Below, piece after piece: positions 1 to 11,284 of a stretch of DNA of 50,500 nucleotides. The stretch is taken from positions 312,001 to 362,500 of the forward strand of contig WPIO01000009.1 of NCBI GenBank assembly GCA_009760855.2, in the 5' to 3' direction. Position 1 is the stretch's first letter; each line of letters begins with the position of its first letter. Both the position numbers and the translations under genes were made by a program. The notes below the pieces were generated by a model, which ran no database searches, was not told the DNA's origin, and was given only the letters and a program-made list of their open reading frames with translations. The DNA is from Cristatella mucedo (taxonomy: Eukaryota; Bryozoa; Phylactolaemata; Cristatellidae).

Positions 1-14
1 ATAATGCTAGCTGA

Positions 15-409
15 ATGCAAGCGGTTCTCGCTGTGAAGCAATTATTTGAGTTACCTCAGGGGTCCGTGCCAGGTCTGGTTCTTTTCACAGTTTCTACTCT
101 CCCTCTTGCTGATGTGATTTTCCGGCACAATCGAGGCTTTCACTTCTATGCGGATGACACTCATTTGTACTTTTGCTTTGATCCCTCCCAGCCTTCAAAC
201 ACCTCGAATTCTCTCAACTCACTTGCGGCACGTTTTGATGACATCCGCACGTGGATGGCAGCACATTTTCTTAAACTAAACGATGATAAAACTAACTTAC
301 TAGCTATGGGCAAACCCAGTGTGATTCAGAAATTGGAAAGGCTGACACTCAAAATTGGCTCTGCCTGCATATTTCCCGTTGAATCAGCTCGAAATATAGG
401 TGTCATGTT
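15..409 (+). mobile_element. LINE-A copy 1, reverse transcriptase part (5' piece, interrupted)
   Basis: This is a fragment of a non-LTR retrotransposon reverse transcriptase. It opens at the motif before the catalytic site (QGSVPGLVLF), has the catalytic FYADDTHLY box, and continues through the thumb motif LKLNDDKTNLL to ARNIGVMF. The frame then breaks at about 409, where a second LINE (LINE-B copy 1) begins, and the same element resumes at about 1797. The motif order fits the CR1/L2/Jockey group. The 5' half of the polymerase lies outside the window or is missing. It is a dead copy. Confidence 0.85.
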
Positions 410-1796
410 CTACCGAAACTGCTCTCCTCCGTGTTAACAATGACATTCTACGTGGCAACGACGACGGGAATGTCACTGCCCTAGCTCTGCTAGATCTGTC
501 TGCTGCCTTCGACACCATTGATCACGAAGTTCTGCTTGAACGACTGAGAATAACGATCGGTCTGGCAGACGAAGCACTGGCGTGGTTTAAATCATACTTG
601 TCTGATCGTGTTCAATCCGTGTCGTGTGGGGGTCAGGTCTCAAACATGAGAAGGGTCACCTGTGGAGTCCCTCAAGGGTCTGTACTTGGTCCCTTGCTGT
701 TCTCCATTTATACGCAACCTCTGGGAAAAGTGATTAAGGCCCATGGAATAGGATATCACTTCTATGCTGACGATACTCAGATGTATTTGTCATTTAAACC
801 GTCGGAATCTGCTGCAGCAACTGAGAAACTGAATGCTTGCCTTGCCGATATTCGATCCTGGATGTCGGAAAACTTCCTGAAATTAAATGACGATAAAACC
901 GAACTGCTTCTCATAGGACACCCTAAGCATGTGGCTGGATTAAAAGGCTTTGCTGTTCTAATAGGCGATGCTATTGTGCGACCTTCACCACGTGCTCATA
1001 ATCTAGGTGTCGTGTTTGACAGCTGCCTCAATTTCAAAAGCTTCATTCAGAAGACTGCCCCTACAGCTAGCCATCACATCCGATCCCTATCCAAGATTAG
1101 AAGCTGTCTCCCACAGTGGCTTGTAAAAAATTTAACTAGCTCTTTAGTTCTGTCTCGGCTTGATTATTGTTATTCCCTTTTGGCTGGGCTACCAAAGAAA
1201 GCTATAATGCCACTACAGCGGACTATGAATATGGCTGCAAGGCTGGTCTTCAAATCCCAGCGGTTTGAGCACGTGTCACCTTTGCTGGAAGAGTTAGGAT
1301 GGTTTCCGGTTGAGCAAAGGATACGGAGCAAAGTTCTTACGCTGACCCACAAGGCCCGCCACGGCTTGGCTCCTTCATACCTAGCTGAACTGCTACATCA
1401 GTTTCAGCCTGTTCGCGCCCTCAGGTCTTGTGTGGACAATAAATTAGCTGTCCCATTCCTCCGCTTAAAGACAGTTGGCGACAGAAGCCTTAGCTCTGCA
1501 GGTCCTAGACTGTGGAACTCGCTTCCACGATTCTTACGCAACGACATCTACTCTCCAACTGCCGACTATGGCAAATCTTTTTCAGCGGTCCTGAACTGCT
1601 ACTTCTATGCTACTCACTACCTCAATTGCTCTCCTAACTCTGCTATGCTTCCCACTTTCTCTTTTTTGCGTGAGACGAAGTCTGTTGGCTACCGGATGCG
1701 TACCGAAAGCCGCTTAGGCTGTGAGTGCGCTATACAAAACTCTCCTGCGTAACGCCCACATGGTCTTTATGACTTTGTGGAGTTACTGACGGAGAT
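410..1796 (+). mobile_element. LINE-B copy 1, 5'-truncated, inserted into LINE-A copy 1
   Basis: An almost uninterrupted reading frame (about 450 codons) covers most of a reverse transcriptase and its C-terminal region. Visible blocks are [27 protein letters not shown], the catalytic FYADDTQMYL box and LKLNDDKTELLLIG. These are followed by the C-terminal domain with SRLDYC, LLAGLPKKAIMPLQRTMN and the HKARHGLAPSYLAELL block typical of CR1/L2 elements. There is no start codon of its own, because the element begins inside the polymerase domain. The 3' tail ends near GGAGATACAT, matching LINE-B copy 2. The open frame suggests a fairly recent insertion. Confidence 0.88.
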
Positions 1797-2645
1797 ACAT
1801 TACAAAGAGACCTCTCGTTAGACGACCACATCAGCTCCACTATCAAGTCTGCCTACTTTCAGCCACACAACATAGTTGAAATTCGTTCTTGTTTAGACAG
1901 GGATACCACATCTAAGTTGGTTCATGGACTTGTGACATCCCATCTTGACTTCTGTAACTCACTGCTTGCTGGCCTACCGGCACGTGCAATCAGGCGCTTA
2001 CAGTTGGTGCAAAACTCTGCAGCTAGGCTTGTCTGTCGTGAGCATCGCAGTTGCAACGTTATATCACTTCTTGCTGAACTGCACTGGCTACCAGTCAAGC
2101 AATGCATCGACTTCAAGGTTCTGTCACTCACTTTTAGGTCTCTTTATTCTTTGGCTCCAGCCTACCAATCAGATCTACTCCCCCACCAGGCGAAGCATCG
2201 TACACCCGCTTTTCGGAATCTAACTGTTTACGTATACCTCGTACAAACCTAAAATCCTTTGGATACCGAGCAAGAAGTTCGTATGCTCCCAAAGCCTGGA
2301 ACTCACTCCCGACTTGCATCACGACATCCCCTGACTTGACCACATTTAAAAAGAACTTAAAAACGCACCTATTTATGACTACATGTAGTGGGTCCCTGTG
2401 ATATATCCTTTATGTGCTTATGTGTGCTGAGAGTATTGCATGCTGCCACTAACCACACTTGCATGCTGACCCTGTGCATGTCACCCCTAACCATGTTATT
2501 TATGTTGTTTATCAAGCATGATATCACTCACCATTCAATCGCGTTTCCCTTGGCAATTTAAATGGCAAGTTAATTTAAAGCGCCTAGAACGAGATTGAGT
2601 TCTCTGAGGATGCTTTATCAAGTGTATTGTTATTATTACTAATAT
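1797..2645 (+). mobile_element. LINE-A copy 1, 3' piece with terminal hairpin
   Basis: This is the continuation of the element broken at 409. It encodes LDDHISSTIKSAYF, HLDFCNSLLAGLPARAIRR and LHWLPVKQCIDFKVLSLTF before frameshifting near 2250. The 3' UTR has the family's TGCATGCTGCCACTAACCA segments. It ends in a hairpin (AAAGCGCC ... GATGCTTT) followed by an (ATT)-rich tail at about 2620-2645, the usual LINE-A terminus in this window. Confidence 0.85.
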
Positions 2646-2746
2646 TGAGTTCAGCCTGAGCCGACTTCCACTCCCTCACTCCCCCTCACTCGCTCACTAC
2701 CTCCCTCTCTGCTCCCTTTGTCGTTACCTTTTGCTTGATGGCTCTC

Positions 2747-2800
<54 letters not shown>

Positions 2801-2853
2801 CACTCTTCTTATTATCATCTCCCCATCTCCCTATGCCTCTCTGAATGTCTCTT

Positions 2854-2929
<76 letters not shown>

Positions 2930-2953
2930 TCTCTCCCTCTCTCTCTCTCTTCC
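2747..2953 (+). repeat. (CT)n microsatellite, interrupted
   Basis: Two runs of CT dinucleotides (about 2750-2812 and 2857-2950) are separated by about 45 bp of mixed sequence. Open frames across it (SLSLSL) are repeat artefacts. The repeat directly precedes LINE-B copy 2. Confidence 0.97.
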
Positions 2954-5225
2954 AAGTGGCTTTGCGTAAAACACTTTCTTATTTACACAGGAGTGCTCTT
3001 GACAAGCATGCTCCCGTTCGCTCTATCCGTGTTCAAAGACGTTGAGATTCCTATCAATTTACAAAAAAACTTCTCCTAAGGATGCGCCGGGTTAAGCGCA
3101 GGCTAGAACGTCGTTTCAAGAAATCGGGATCTGAGGCAGATTTAGTCAATTTCAAAGACCTCCGTTGAGTTTACAACCGAAAGCTTAAAAATACAGGGCT
3201 CTTTTTTCATTAGAAAGCTGAATTCCTGCCAGTCGTGCACTAAACAGATTTATAAGACAGTAAACCATTTACTGGCCAATTGTGTGAGGTCTGACTCCCC
3301 AGATGTTAAGGGCTCAGCCAAAAAATTTTCAGCCTTCTTTACTAAAAAAATTGTGCACATTCGTGCCTCCATTGAGCCCCCTCCGACCAAAGCAATCGCC
3401 GTTCCTCAACCTGTGACCTTCCTTAAAAGGTTCTCTGATGTTTCTGCATGCGATTTGGCTACCTTAATAAGGTCTAGCAAAAAGAGCTCGTCTCCTGAAG
3501 ACCCTATACCTTCATCTCTGTGGTCTTCACTAGCAGACCAACTTAGCCCTGCGATAACCAAGCTGTAAATTGTAATGCTTCTTTGGGAAGAGGGGTCGTC
3601 CCCAAGTCCTTCAAATCGGCAATCTTTAGACCTATTCTTAAAAAGCCTGGATTAGACACAGAGGTCCTAGCAAACTATCGCCCAGTTTCCCTTCTTCCGT
3701 TCTTGTCAAAGATTCTTGAAAAAATTGTTGCTAAGCAGCTGGTTTAACATATTGAAAATAATGGAATGTCAGAAACATTTCAATCAGGGTTCAAGAGGCA
3801 GCACTCTACTGAAACTGCTCTCCGTGTTACCAATGACATTCTACATTGCAACGACGACGGGAATGTCACTGCCTTAGGTCTTCTAGATCTGTCTGCTGCC
3901 TTCGATACCATTGATCACGAGGTTCTGCTTGAACGATTGAGAACAACGATCGGTCTTGCAGACGAAGCACTGGCGTGGTTTAAATCATACTTGTCTGATC
4001 GTGTTTAATCCGGGTCGTGTTGGGGTCAGGTCTCACACACGAGAAGGGTCACCTGTGGAGTCCCTCGAGGGTCTGTACTCGGTCCCTTGCTGTTCTCCAT
4101 TTATACACAACCTCTGGGAAAAGTGATTAAGGCCCATGGAATAGGATATCACTCCTATGCTGACGATACTCAGTTGTATTTGTTATTCAAACCGTCGGAA
4201 TCTGCTTCGGAAACTGAGAAACTGAATGCTTGCCTTGCCAATATTTGATCCTGGATGTCGGAAAACTTCCTGAAATTAAATGAGGATAAAACCAAATTGC
4301 TGCGCATAGGACACCTTAAGCGTGTGGCTGGATTAAAAGGCTTTGCTGCTCAAATAAGTGATGCTGTTGTGCGACCATCACCACATGCTCGAAATTTAGG
4401 TGTCGTGTTTGACAGCTGCCTCAATTTCAAAAGCTTCATTCAGAAGCCTGCTTCTGCAGCTAGCCATCACATCCGATCCCTATCCAAGATTAGAAGCTGT
4501 CTCCCACAGTGGCTTGTAAAAAATTTAACTAGCTCTTTAGTTCTGTTTAGGCTTGATTATTGTAATTCCCTTTTGGCTGGGCTGCCGAAGAAGGCTATAA
4601 TGCCACTGCAGCGGACTATGAATATGGCTGCAAGGCTAGTCTTCAAGTCCCAGCGGTTTGAGCACGTGTCTCCTTTGCTGAAAGAGCTAGGATGGTTGCC
4701 GGTTGAGCAAAGGACACGGAGCAAAGTTCTTATGCTGACCCACAAGGCCCGCTACGGCTTGGCTCCTTCGTACCTAGCTGAACTGCTGCATCAGTTTCAG
4801 CCTGTTCGCGCCCTCAGGTCCTGTGTGGACAATAAATTAGCTGTCCCATTTCTCCGCTTAAAGACAGTTGGCGACAGAAGCCTTAGCTCTGCATGTCCTA
4901 GACTGTGGAACTCGCTTCCACAATTCTTATGCAACGACAACTACTCTCCTACTGCCGACTATAGCACATCCTTTTCAGCGGTCCTGAGCTGCTACTTCTA
5001 TGCTACTCACTACCTCAAGTGCTCTCCTGACTGTGCTATGTTTCCCACTTTCTCTTTGTTGCGTGAGACGAAGTCTGTTGGTTACTGAATGCGTACCGAA
5101 AGCCGCTTTGGCTGTGGGTGCGCTATACAAAACTCTCCTGCGTAACGCCCACATGGTCTGTATGACTTTGTGGAGTTACAGACGGAGATACATATTACCT
5201 ACTTTGGCAGGTCTGGTATAAAACG
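2954..5225 (+). mobile_element. LINE-B copy 2, longest reverse transcriptase copy, mutated
   Basis: This starts right after the CT repeat with LDKHAPVRSIRV, the block between endonuclease and polymerase in APE-type LINEs. It then runs through [62 protein letters not shown], the catalytic box (SYADDT where FYADDT is usual) and the C-terminal domain to 5088. Frame breaks and stops occur around 3170-3280, 3560-3750, 4006 and 4247, so it is inactive. The tail (about 5100-5215) matches LINE-B copy 1. The endonuclease domain is missing. Confidence 0.87.
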
Positions 5226-5534
5226 CTAAGCTAATCTGTAGTTTTGCACTCTCTAGTGTAGCTGAGCAATGTGGGCAAAACTCATCGGTGGAGTTTCTCT
5301 TAACTGGATAGCACAAATTCCTCATCGCTTGCAACGTTTAATGCTTGATCTTGGAGCGCCTATCAAGATGCTTGCGAAAAGCTGGCACGGTGCTAAGCTG
5401 AGCTGCCCCATACCTCAGAGATATGGGTGTAAATAGCTGCCAGCCACCCTGGGTACCCTTACAGCTAGGGAGGGGTACCTCAAGGTTCAGACCCGTGACC
5501 CTGCGTGACCCGTGCCCTTTCTTTTCACTATATA
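5226..5534. other. Unassigned stretch between LINE copies
   Basis: I see no gene here. Short frames on both strands have no recognisable motif. The sequence is of mixed composition and may be old LINE or SINE material. Confidence 0.5.
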
Positions 5535-5808
5535 AGCAAAATCTCTGGATGATGCCAACTTTAAACGCAATCTGCATTTTCATTTTTACGCTGATGAAAC
5601 TCAGATCTACCTATCCTTAGATTCATTAAAGCCTAGTTTCGTTACCGATTCGCCTGATTCCATTGCAGCTTATATTGACGACATTTGCACTTGGATGGCG
5701 ACTAACATTCTACAGCTTAATAATGGTTAGACTAACCTTATACCTATGGGCAATTCCAGCGTAACCATCAAGTTGCAATACTTTATCCTCAAGATGGCTT
5801 GATCCAGC
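5535..5808 (+). mobile_element. LINE-A-like reverse transcriptase fragment
   Basis: The broken frame encodes HFHFYADETQIYLSL, AAYIDDICTWMATNILQLN and NLIPMGNSS, the palm-to-thumb segment of a LINE-A-like reverse transcriptase (YADET in place of YADDT). It has a stop at the thumb motif. It abuts the start of another LINE-A copy at about 5810, so the two are separate insertions. Confidence 0.75.
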
Positions 5809-7373
5809 ATCAAATCAAGTCAAATAGCTCCAATCAAAGAAGACTATCGGTCCTCTTGACCTCATTGCTATTGTCCAGCCCCTACGATGCATAGAGCAGC
5901 TGCAGCCTTGCCTAATTAACATTATGACTATGTCGGTAGGCTTACGCAATGTCCCAGCACCTTTTTAAAAGGCTTTATTCAGGCCAATACTCAAGAAAAC
6001 AAAACAAAGCCAAGAGAAATTAAGAAACTTCCGCCCAATCTTCCATCTACTTTCCCTATGTAAGACATTGCAGCGAGTCGTGGCCGATCAGCTGAACTCA
6101 TATATTGAAACTTCACATCTTTTGGTAATTTAAAGTCTGGTCTTAAAGCCAATCACTTCGCTGAGTCAGCATTTCTTTGGGTGTATAACGACTTTCTTAG
6201 GAATGCAGACTTGAGTAGATTCTCTGAGCTTTTTCTGCTTGATCTTTCGGGAGGTTTTGATACTATCGATAACAAAGTCCTTCTCGGGTGCCTATCGTGC
6301 CGCATGGGCACCACTGGCATTGCAATGCGATCATTCAGGTTCTCTCTCAGTGGGAGAATTGAGAGGAATGAACAAAGATATCCGAGGAACCGCTGAAGAA
6401 CTGGGTGCCTCAGAGCTCCGTGCTTGGTCCGGTTCTTTTCACGGTTTATACTCTCCCTCTTGCCGATGTAATTTCCAGGCACGATCTAGGCTTTCACGTC
6501 CATACGGATGACACTCATGTGTACTTCGGCTTTTACCACTTCCAGCCCTCCAGAACGTCGAATTCTCTCGACTCTCTTGCTGCATGTATTGATGACATCC
6601 ACATATTAATCACAACAAACTTTCTTGAATTGAATGATAATAAAACCAACTTAATAGTTATGAACAAACCAAGTGGGATTCAGAAATTTGAAAGCTCGAC
6701 GCTCAAAATCCGCTCTGCCAGTTTATCATCTGTTGAATCTGCACGAAATCTAGGTGTCATGTTCCAAAGTGACCTTCCATTAGAGAACCATATAAGCTCT
6801 GTAGTAACGCCTGCCTACTTTCAGTTACATAACGCTTCCAAAATTCGGGCTTGTTTAGACAGTGATACCACACCTAAATTTTTCCTTGGGTTTATGATAT
6901 CCCGTTTCGCCTTCTGTAACTCACTTCTTGCTGATCTATCGGTATGTGCAATCCGGCGCTTACAGTTTTTGCAAAATTTCAGGTATGCTTATCTGTCGTG
7001 GACGTCGCAGTTACGGCATCACATCACTTCTAGCCGACCTGCACTAACTCCCAGTCAAGCTGCACATCGACCTTCAATAGGTCCATTCATTCTTTTGCGT
7101 CAGCCTGCCTATCAGTTCTACTCCCCGGAAACGCTAGGCATCGTAACGCCGTTTTTTAATCAATTCGTTTACCTAAACCTTGTCCGTACCTTAAATTCTT
7201 TGAAGATCGTGCCTTTAGTTCTTATTCTCTCAAAGCCTGGAGCTCACTTCCGACTGGCGTCACAACATTACCTGACTTGACGATATTTAAAAAAAAGCTA
7301 ATGTAAAGCGCCCAGAAAGAGTGAGTTTTTTCTGAGGGCGCTTTATCAAGTGCATTATTATTATTATTATTAT
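5809..7373 (+). mobile_element. LINE-A copy 2, reverse transcriptase through 3' tail
   Basis: A frameshifted but nearly colinear copy. It begins in the pre-polymerase region (IGPLDLIAIVQPLRCIEQ) and continues with LRNFRPIFHLL, LLDLSGGFDTIDNKVLL and SSVLGPVLFTVYTLPLADV. The catalytic box reads HTDDTHVYF, having lost the Tyr and Ala of YADD. It then has LELNDNKTNLIVM and the C-terminal domain (SRFAFCNSLLADL). The 3' end has the family hairpin (AAAGCGCCCAGAAAG ... GGGCGCTTTATCAAG) and an (ATT)n tail ending near 7373. It is inactive. Confidence 0.85.
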
Positions 7374-7625
7374 TGAGCTACAAGTATCTATTTATTGCAG
7401 CATTTAGTATGACAGGTGATTCGTCCTTTGTGCTAATGTGTGCTGACACTGTGCATGCTGCCACCAACCATATTAGCATGCTGACCCTGAGCTTATTAAC
7501 TCTAACCTTGTTACGCTTGTTGATATTGATCATGCTACCATTAACCATTAGATCATACTTTCTTTTCAGCACATGTTAAGTGCCCTACAAAAAGACTAAG
7601 CTCTCCGAGGGTGCTATGCAAACAC

Positions 7626-7656
<31 letters not shown>

Positions 7657-7660
7657 GCCT
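7374..7660 (+). mobile_element. LINE-A 3' UTR fragment with (ATT)n tail
   Basis: The sequence repeats the LINE-A 3' UTR (GTGTGCTGACACTGTGCATG, then TTAGCATGCTGACCCTGAGC). It ends in a degenerate terminal hairpin and about ten ATT units near 7625-7655. It is a second LINE 3' end immediately after copy 2, so a tandem or nested insertion. Confidence 0.7.
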
Positions 7661-8160
7661 CACTTTAAGTGTGCTACTTCAAAATTATTTGCTGTTAGAT
7701 CCGCACATTAACTTCACTGAAAAGTTGAGCCATTCTCAGCTGGATAAATTTTTGAAAACCAGGGCCCATCCAGACATCTGTACTACAGCCAAACTAATTA
7801 AGGCGTCTTGACACAGTGGCAAGCGATGAGTGTCGTTGCTTAGTTACGCATCACGACCGTGATTCTTTTCATTTATAAGCAAAGCAATACCTTTTTTAAA
7901 CTAGAAAGTAAGACTTTTGCTTATTTAACAATTTAGAAGTGTCGATACTTGACTACCTTAGTGATTATTTTTCCTTTGACATTATATTTGCTTGGTATGT
8001 CCGTATGTCTTGGTATATCAGTGGGTCAAGGTATTAGAAAAACCACAAAAAATTTCCTCATTCATTTAAATTCATTTATGCTGGGAAAATTGCAGATTAT
8101 TGCCTCTATAGAAATGACCTATTTTGTATGTTTTGTGGTTTTCGCATCGCCTTCATAGTG
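7661..8160. other. AT-rich unassigned stretch
   Basis: The + strand has an open segment at about 7655-7810 (reads LSHSQLDKFLKTRAHPDIC) and a hydrophobic short frame at 7949-8158. Neither matches a family I recognise, and no splice signals clearly support them. They may be old transposon coding sequence. Confidence 0.35.
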
Positions 8161-8164
8161 AAAT

Positions 8165-8280
8165 GAGGAATTTCCAGCTGCAGGGCTCAAACCCACGACC
8201 AGGATCGTGAAGTTAGTTCGAGCACCTCATCCTTGGGCTGAGCGCCAGGCGGTGCCTTACGTGTCCGTTGTGGCTAACAT
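8165..8280 (-). mobile_element. tRNA-derived SINE head (S2-like)
   Basis: On the minus strand the sequence reads like a tRNA-type Pol III promoter. An A-box-like CTGGCGCTCAGCCCAAGG is followed, about 40 nt on, by a B-box-like GGTCGTGGGTTTGAGCCC. No tRNA cloverleaf can be completed, so it is not a tRNA gene. The LINE-type tail seen in other S2 copies is not evident here. Confidence 0.5.
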
Positions 8281-8575
8281 TACCCCTATGTGTAGTGACG
8301 AAAGAGTTGACCCGAGTGAAAGTTTTGGTCGACGAATTCTCGCTTTCGCAAGAAAGTCGTGGGACGCATTCTAAACGTCATGGTGGCTTGCAGCTGCATG
8401 CCCGTGCTTCGCCAAAGGCCGGTGCATTCGCTCTGAAGCTTTGAAGCTTGTTCTCTAGTTAACCCTTTATCAAACTATTAAAATTGCAAGAAACTTCGGA
8501 GAGCGTGTGAATCTCTGCTTAAAAATCTGCTTTCCGTTTCTTGAATAGCAATCCTTGCATCCAAGCAGATAATCG

Positions 8576-8820
8576 TCATTGAGAACGAAGCTGCGATGCT
8601 TGACATGCCAAAGTCGAGCTATTTCTTTCCATATTTAATTTAGTTACAAAATCTCCCAGAGGGCTCATAATGGCTCTACCAACATTGTAGGAACCGAAGT
8701 CGACTGCCGTATCGGCTGCGTAAGCAGATTCGTCGCTGCGTTTTCCGATGCTCGGCAGATGATCCAGCGCGTTTGCTGCGGCGATAGAAAGGATAAGGAG
8801 AGCGATTCGCACTCGCTAAA
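8576..8820 (-). other. Open segment with secretory-signal-like start (uncertain)
   Basis: A minus-strand open frame of about 80 codons starts with a hydrophobic run (RIALLILSIAAANA). An LDHLPSI segment follows, then Gly-Lys-Arg, the layout of an amidated neuropeptide precursor. There is no ATG, only GTG. An acceptor-like GGCTTTTTAG sits just upstream on that strand (about 8823), so it could only be an internal exon. Its 5' side is LINE-A debris. It may be chance. Confidence 0.15.
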
Positions 8821-8837
8821 AAGCCATCGCAGCTAAC

Positions 8838-9134
8838 TAAATGCACGGTCTCTCCGAAGGATTTGAGGTTTGTACGAGGCATTGGTAGACTGTTGGATTC
8901 TGAAAAGCGAGTCGTACGACACTTGGCCTGGTGGAGGAGTAGATCTGAGAGATAGGCTGGAGCCAAAGAATGAAGTGACCTAAAAGTGAGCGACAAAACT
9001 TTGAAGTCGATCCGTTGCTTGACTGGGAGCCAGTGCAGGTCGGCGTGAAGTGGTGTGATGTGGCAGCTGCGACGCTCACGACAGACAAGCCTAGCTGCAG
9101 AGTTTTGCACCAGCTGCAATCGCCTGATCGCACA
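8838..9134 (-). mobile_element. LINE-A fragment, minus strand
   Basis: The minus strand encodes the C-terminal domain of LINE-A: CAIRRLQLVQNSAARLVCRE, LHWLPVKQRIDFKVLSLTF and SLHSLAPAYLSDLL. Its 3' half is missing beyond 8838. At 9134 it is interrupted by the 3' end of another LINE-A copy. Confidence 0.85.
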
Positions 9135-9585
9135 TGCCGGTAATAATATTACATTCGCATCGCAACATCCTAGAGACTTTACATTTGCTATAAAAAGCAT
9201 GACCGAGTGATAAGTGGTAACATACGCGATGTCAGCAAGCATAGCATTTTTGGCTGTGACATGCACAGGGTCAACGTGTAGACATGGTTAGTAGCAGCAG
9301 GCACAGTGTCAGCACGCATGAGCAAACAAGGGATGAATCCCGAGGACCGCTGAATGCAGTAATAAACCGGAGTTTCTTTTTAAATTGCATGCTAGGGAAT
9401 ATCGTAGCGTCAGTCGGGATTGAGTTCCGGACTTTAGGAGCATATGAACTAAAGGCATGGTCTCCAAAATATTTGAGGTGTAGCCAAACGATTAGATCCG
9501 GAACAGCGGGTGGTAGGATACTTGGCCTGGTGGGGGAGTAGTTCTGATAGGTACGCTGGAGTAAGAGAATGAAGGGACCTAAAAG
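9135..9585 (-). mobile_element. LINE-A 3' part, minus strand
   Basis: This starts on its 3' side with TAATAATATT and carries the 3' UTR signature (GTGACATGCACAGGGTCAAC, GCACAGTGTCAGCACGCATG in plus orientation) and part of the C-terminal domain (LGPFILLLQRTYQNYSPTRP in a shifted frame). It is cut on its 5' side by the ATGT microsatellite at 9586. Confidence 0.8.
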
Positions 9586-9619
<34 letters not shown>

Positions 9620-9704
9620 TGTATGTATGTATGTATGTATGTATGTATGTATGTATGTATGTATGTATGTATGTATGTATGTATGTATGTATGTATGCAT
9701 GTAT
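9586..9704 (+). repeat. (ATGT)n microsatellite
   Basis: About 28 tandem ATGT units with one variant near the end (ATGC). It separates two minus-strand LINE fragments. The minus-strand frame reading IHTYIHTY is a repeat artefact. Confidence 0.97.
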
Positions 9705-9744
9705 AATGCTTGTACGTAATACGGACGTACGTTTGTATTTTCGT

Positions 9745-10190
9745 GTGTAACACCTCAAAGACCATGTGGGTGTTACTCAGGAGAGTCTTGTGCAGCGAAC
9801 TCACAGCCTGAGCGGCTCTTGGTACGTAGGTGGCAGCTAACAGACTTCATCTCATGCAACAAAGAGAAAGTGAGAAACATAGCTGAGTCAGAGAGCATTT
9901 GAGGTAGTGAATATCTTGGAAGTAGCAGTTTGGGACGGCTGGAAAGGATGTGCCATAATCGGCAGCATGAGAGTAGTTGTCTTGGCTTAAGAATTGTGGA
10001 AGTGACTTAAAGTCACAAAACTGAAGAAGGTAACTGAATCTTGACCTAAGTAAGAGAACCTCTACTTCGGTACGCTACTTCCTGATTGGTAGCCAGCGAA
10101 CTTCAATGAGAGTATGTACTTGTGGCACCTGACGCTCACGAATTACTCATGTCTAGCTGCCGAGTTTTGCATCAATGAAGCTAAGGGCGC
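9745..10190 (-). mobile_element. LINE-B 3' part, minus strand
   Basis: Reverse-complemented, it matches the LINE-B terminus: the AAGACTCTCCTGAGTAACAC tail block, then upstream coding remnants corresponding to CYFQDIHYLKCSL and NYSHAADYGTSF. The frame is heavily broken. Confidence 0.7.
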
Positions 10191-11284
10191 AAGAAATCGG
10201 CAGCAAGTAGATAAAAGGCTTTAAATCTTCAGAGAGGGAGACAGTCCAAGCAAGCCTTTCCCCAGCAGCACGAGCCATCTCGCAGCGTCAACCTCGCTGC
10301 TCACCGGAAGCTATGGCGGCAGTGTAGGGAGCATGCTGTCACACAATAAGGTGAGGGTTCAATCGAACTCATACGCTTCCGATAGCCGCGAGGATGATGT
10401 CGGCTATTTCCTCTGGGATTCTGCCCGACCGCGCCCGGCCCTAGTCGAGGACCAGCTGTACTCGATGAAACGTTGTAAGACGTCATCGTGTGGCCCTTTT
10501 AACAGGCGAGCCCGGTTCGCAGTGTAGCCGCCAGGAGATGGGTTCTGGCAGAGGTCTTGCGTCACCATGAAGCCCCCCCCCCCAGTCATTCGCTTGCCGG
10601 GTGGTAGAGACGACACGGGGCCGATGCAAGCAGGACCAAGGCGACCGGCTCGGTACCGGACTCAAACGTTGGAGCAGAGGTGCCCTCACTCTCGCAGAGC
10701 ATCCTAGAGCTCCGCCTATCGGCACTCGTCCAAGGGCAGCACTAGTTTGGCTGGGTGCCTGATCAACCCGGCTGTAATGGCCCTTCCTGACCACGGCCAT
10801 CTCAGCAAACCAGGCCCCGCCTGAGGCAGCCATTCGGGGGTGTCAGCGTCCGCGTTGGTCATGCCTCGAGATATTGCGACTTGAATTTATCCGCGTCTGC
10901 AGGCGGCGACAGCAGCATTTGGACAGCTATCTTAGTTGGCCATTATCGTACGTTTCGTTACGCCTAGGTGTATGAAGAGGACGGTACAGCTGGAGTATCG
11001 CCAGCAGCCTTGGCCGCAGCATCGTCTTTAGCCCACCCTAACACTGTATACTCTTCAATAGCTTCCGAGGCCCAGAGCTGTAAGCAATAGGGCATCCTTC
11101 GTCTTCCCGTCTTCGCGATCGCCCTGAGACGCATTCTTGTATAACTTGAAGCGATCGCGAAACTTGGACCCCTCCAGAGGCGAGTCGGAGGTTACTGAAG
11201 ACGGACGGAGCCATTACAACCACTCTCTCGCACTCGGTGCTGTAGGATTAGGCTTCTGGACACGACGCAGCGTTGCAAGACGTG
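10191..11284. other. GC-rich stretch, no supported gene
   Basis: A CpG-rich block of about 1.1 kb. Open frames on both strands (for example minus 10483-10833) have no recognisable domain, and GC richness alone removes stop codons. It could include upstream exons or the promoter of the WSC-sulfotransferase gene, but I found no hydrophobic anchor or convincing start exon. Confidence 0.5.

Noticed and set aside
1170-1352. Minus-strand frames inside LINE copies (also 4557, 1922, 2134)
   Set aside because: Antisense shadows of reverse transcriptase coding sequence.
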